The translations under genes were made by a program, and so were the position numbers. Of a stretch of 64,000 nucleotides of DNA, positions 61,227 through 64,000 are shown piece after piece. Within the stretch, counting starts at the first letter, position 1; every line of letters starts with the position of its first letter. The notes beneath the pieces are model-generated. The model was not told the origin of the DNA. It ran no database searches and worked only from the letters and a program-made list of their open reading frames with translations. Source of the stretch: Paenibacillaceae bacterium GAS479. Lineage in GTDB: Bacteria; Bacillota; Bacilli; Paenibacillales; Paenibacillaceae. The stretch lies in assembly GCA_900105225.1 (NCBI GenBank), contig LT629764.1, positions 3,740,501 through 3,804,500 on the forward strand. Direction: 5' to 3'.

Positions 61227-63494
61227 ATGAACTTAATAGAAGGAACGCAAACGAGCATTCCAAGCAGACAGCCGTTGAGAATGGACTTATGGCTGACGGC
61301 GGCTGTTATAATGGCCGCTTTTTTGAATCTGTATGGCATCTGGGATGAGACTTACTCGAACACCTACTATACAACTGCGGTCGGCAGCATGCTCCAGAGC
61401 TGGGAAAACTTCTTTTATGGCTCGCTAGACTCGGCAGGATCGGTAACAATCGATAAACCGCCGCTGGTGTTCTGGGTTCAGACTGCTTTTGCCTACGTGT
61501 TCGGCTTGCATGGATGGAGCGTCATCCTGCCGCAAGCGCTGGCAGGCATCGCTGTTGTGCCGCTTATCTATCTTTGTGTGAAGCCGACGTTCGGCAGCTT
61601 GGCCGCGAGGTTCGCCGCTTTCGCTATGGCGCTTACGCCAGTTGGCGTAGCGGTGGCCCGCACGAACAACATCGATGCGATGTTGGTGTTCGTGCTGCTG
61701 CTTGCCGCCTGGCTCCTACTACGAGGCATCCGCGAAAATAAGATCAGCAGCCTTGTTATCGCCTTTGCTCTTATCGGGATGGGATTCAATATGAAGATGC
61801 TCCAGGCTTATATGGTGCTTCCGGCCTTTTATCTGCTGTATGTACTCGGGGTCCAATTGAAGGCAAAGAAGAAGTATGCCGTATTGGCTGGCAGTACCGC
61901 GCTTATGCTCCTCATTTCCGTTTCCTGGGCGGTTATCGTTGATTCCATCCCTGCCGACAAAAGGCCTTATATCGGCAGCAGCGAGACGAACTCCGTCATG
62001 GAGCTTGCATTCGGATATAATGGCGTTTCCCGGTTGAGCGGTGATAGGGGAGGAGGTGGAGGAAATGGCGAATTCCCAGGCGGAGACTTCCCGAACGGAT
62101 TCACGCCTGATGGCTCCATGCAGGGAACTAGAGACAGAGCTCATGCGGGTGCAGGTGCAGGAGGAGGATCGTTGGGCAATGGGGGTGAACTCCCGAGTGG
62201 AAGCGTTCCAGGCCAACCGCAGACTGGTAGTGGCACTTCGCCGCTGGATGGAAGTTCCGAGTGGGGTACTCGCAGCGGGGGCTGGGGAACTGCGCCAGCA
62301 GGAGGCGGCGGAGGCGGTATGTTCAGCACGGGTACAATTGGGCCGCTCCGTCTTTTTCAGCAGGAGCTGTCTGGACAGGCAAGCTGGCTGCTGCCTTTCG
62401 CCTTGCTGTCAGCGCTGGCGCTGCTGTTGTCTTTTAGGTGGCGCAGCATGACTGCGAAACATAAAGAGACGATTTTCTGGCTGGCCTGGCTCGTGCCGGT
62501 TGGCGGTTTCTTCAGCATAGCTGGATTTTTTCACCAATATTATCTGATCATGCTTGCACCTCCAATCGCAGCATTGGCAGGGGCTGGGGCAAGCTATATG
62601 TGGGCCAAGTACAGGGAAAGCGCAGGCTGGCAAGCCTGGTTGCTGCCTGGTTCTATCGCGGTTACCGCGTTGTTCCAGTGGTTCATTTTGCATTCTTTTG
62701 AAAGCACGATTGGCATCGGCTGGTCGATCGCAGTGGCAGGGCTCGGTTTACTGGCAGCGCTTGTTCTTGGTGTGCAGAATGGCCGGGAGCGTAGCGTTGT
62801 CAAAGCGGTCGGTCTGATTGGTATGGCAGTGATGCTGATCGGGCCTGCATACTGGTCGGCAACGCCGATCTTGTATGGTCAGAATGCGATGATTCCGGCT
62901 GCAGGACCAGCTAGCAGCTTTGGCGGCGGCATGGGACGAATCGCTCTGCAAGGCGTGGGCGGTAGCCAACAAAGCGGCATGGGCATGGAACGCCCTGGTC
63001 AGCAAGGCGGAGTGGGCGGCGATCAGTTGGAAGGAAGGGCTGACAGACTGCCAGGAGAAATGGGGATGTTACCAGGTGATGGAGGCATGGGGCCAGGTCA
63101 AGATCGCGGAAATGCTGGCGTAGATCAAGGGATGCTTGATTATTTGCGGAAAAATCAGTCGACTGAAAATCTGCTGGCAGTTCCGAATTACAATACAGCT
63201 GCGCCTTACATCGTTGATGAGAAGGAGAAGGTTGTCATTTTGCATGGCTTCCAAAATTCAGATCCGGTTTATGATGAGGCGAAGCTAGAGAAGCTTGTTC
63301 GCTCCGGCGCGGTGAAGTATTTCCTAGTTCTCGGAACTGGAAGCAACAGCGATCTGACAGCATGGATCAAGAAGAATGGAAAAGTCATCAACGCCAGCGA
63401 ATATACCACAGGTTCTACCGAACAAACTAAATCCATAAACGGTTCCTTCGGACGAGGTGGTAATGCTGTTCTTTATGAGGTTACTCTTGATTGA
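61227..63494 (+). CDS. Glycosyltransferase family 39 (ArnT/PMT-like) membrane protein
   Basis: 755 residues from ATG 61227 (GAGGAG twelve bases upstream). The N-terminal part has about twelve membrane helices. The family Asp lies early in GIWDETYSNTYYTTAVGSML (residues about 35-55), with DKPPLVFWVQTAFAYVFG following. Two extracytoplasmic Gly-rich inserts (nt about 62041-62325 and 62920-63125) interrupt the fold. The C-terminal soluble domain carries ILHGFQNSDPVYDEAKLEKL. It transfers sugars from polyprenyl-phosphate donors to wall polymers or proteins. Gly-rich inserts are common in Gram-positive members. Confidence 0.87.
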   Translation: MNLIEGTQTSIPSRQPLRMDLWLTAAVIMAAFLNLYGIWDETYSNTYYTTAVGSMLQSWENFFYGSLDSAGSVTIDKPPLVFWVQTAFAYVFGLHGWSVILPQALAGIAVVPLIYLCVKPTFGSLAARFAAFAMALTPVGVAVARTNNIDAMLVFVLLLAAWLLLRGIRENKISSLVIAFALIGMGFNMKMLQAYMVLPAFYLLYVLGVQLKAKKKYAVLAGSTALMLLISVSWAVIVDSIPADKRPYIGSSETNSVMELAFGYNGVSRLSGDRGGGGGNGEFPGGDFPNGFTPDGSMQGTRDRAHAGAGAGGGSLGNGGELPSGSVPGQPQTGSGTSPLDGSSEWGTRSGGWGTAPAGGGGGGMFSTGTIGPLRLFQQELSGQASWLLPFALLSALALLLSFRWRSMTAKHKETIFWLAWLVPVGGFFSIAGFFHQYYLIMLAPPIAALAGAGASYMWAKYRESAGWQAWLLPGSIAVTALFQWFILHSFESTIGIGWSIAVAGLGLLAALVLGVQNGRERSVVKAVGLIGMAVMLIGPAYWSATPILYGQNAMIPAAGPASSFGGGMGRIALQGVGGSQQSGMGMERPGQQGGVGGDQLEGRADRLPGEMGMLPGDGGMGPGQDRGNAGVDQGMLDYLRKNQSTENLLAVPNYNTAAPYIVDEKEKVVILHGFQNSDPVYDEAKLEKLVRSGAVKYFLVLGTGSNSDLTAWIKKNGKVINASEYTTGSTEQTKSINGSFGRGGNAVLYEVTLD

Positions 63495-63600
63495 AATGGT
63501 AAAAAAGATAATGGTATCCAACGGAACTGAGTAAGATGAAGCTATACCTTTTCCGCCGCCCAGAACTCTCCAGAATTAGGGGGTCGAACCGCGCTAAAAA

Positions 63601-63855
63601 CGGCTCCGGCGAGCAAAGCAAGTAGTCCAAGTTACTTGAACGCGTCAAAAGCGGCTCAGGCGAGCAAAGCAAGTAGTCCAAGTTACTTGAACGCGTCAAA
63701 AGCGGCTCCGGCGAGCAAAGCAAGTAGTCCAAGCTACTTGAGTGCGTCAAAAGCGGCTCCGGCGAGCAAAGCAAGTAGTCCAAGTTACTTGAATGCGTCA
63801 AAAGCGGCTCCGGCGAGCAAAGCAAGTAGTCCAAGCTACTTGAGTGCGTCAAAAA
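63601..63855. repeat. Five 51-bp tandem repeats
   Basis: Units of 51 bp start at 63601, 63652, 63703, 63754 and 63805, with a degenerate sixth start at 63856. Each unit contains GCGAGCAAAGCAAGTAGTCC and a hairpin CAAGTAG...CTACTTG. Units differ only at a few positions (AAGTTACTTGAACG against AAGCTACTTGAGTG, CTCAGG against CTCCGG). The unit is 17 codons long, so several frames on both strands remain open; none has a start with a ribosome binding site. Confidence 0.93.
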
Positions 63856-63867
63856 CGGCGACGACGC

Positions 63868-64000
63868 TCAAAGCTCCTTTTTACCTAGGATATTGAGGGC
63901 TTGCTCATACTTGGCCTTTAGCTCAGCAACACGCGTGGTATCGTCAATCCAATCAATAATTGTAGGGATCGTGCCGTGGCCGACTTTCGCCTGATACTCC
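63868..64000 (-). CDS. C-terminus of an unidentified protein (5' end outside window)
   Basis: Minus-strand frame entering from the right edge: EYQAKVGHGTIPTIIDW, then IDDTTRVAELKAKYEQALN and ILGKKEL before TGA 63868. At least 43 residues, soluble, helical. I do not recognise the family. It converges with the GT39 gene across the repeat array. Confidence 0.6.
   Translation of the reverse strand, partial: EYQAKVGHGTIPTIIDWIDDTTRVAELKAKYEQALNILGKKEL

Noticed and set aside
63601-63855. CRISPR array
   Set aside because: The 51-bp units are contiguous and nearly identical; there are no unique spacers and no cas genes.

Overview
The window looks like a chromosomal segment of a low-to-moderate G+C, endospore-forming Firmicute, most probably Paenibacillus or a close relative. 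The evidence is a three-gene sdhCAB operon of the Bacillus type, a ytxC-(T-box)-thrS arrangement, an S-box (SAM-I) met operon, a c-di-AMP riboswitch in front of a KtrB/KtrA potassium system, a LiaFSR envelope-stress module, strong GGAGG ribosome binding sites throughout, and the futalosine-pathway menaquinone gene mqnC. Species assignment is inference.

Layout. 1-6.4 kb: uvrC (5' end outside the window), a CPBP membrane protease, and ktrB-ktrA under a c-di-AMP riboswitch. 6.4-11 kb: a 9-bp tandem repeat, a LysR regulator and divergent sdhCAB. 11-21.4 kb: housekeeping and accessory genes (a J-domain-like membrane protein, a YodB-type thiol repressor facing a DoxX gene, a DUF695/RraB protein, an EamA transporter, a PHP phosphatase, a second LysR with an apparent CTG start, an MFS transporter, CorA, a uracil permease). 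21.5-26.6 kb: SAM riboswitch-metA-metI-metC, then mqnC. 26.4-44.9 kb: an integrated island (see below). 45-64 kb: a diguanylate cyclase, ytxC, T-box-thrS, a 3D-domain protein, an Lrp/AsnC regulator, liaFSR, a YugN-like gene, an HtrA protease, an OmpR-type two-component system, ispH, a DUF2062-like gene, a GT39 glycosyltransferase, a 51-bp tandem repeat, and the 3' end of an unidentified gene.

The most interesting part is the 18.28-kb island inserted at the 3' end of mqnC. It is bounded by a 175-bp direct repeat with no mismatch (26433-26607 and 44713-44887), so mqnC stays intact and a 3' copy marks the far end. Inside are a tyrosine integrase, a secreted 425-aa protein with a small membrane-protein neighbour, a zinc-ribbon/RNA polymerase alpha-CTD-like regulator, and a compact contractile-tail cassette: tail terminator, short sheath, tube, chaperone with a -1 frameshift site, short tape measure, baseplate hub/spike/wedge genes of PBSX type (XkdP to XkdX order), a long fibre, holin and amidase. 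No terminase, portal, protease or capsid gene is present and there is no room for one. The sequence therefore encodes a headless contractile particle (R-type tailocin, diffocin-like) on an element that keeps its own integrase and att sites. That combination is the best candidate for an undescribed system here.

All functional calls are by reading motifs and gene order; no database search was possible.
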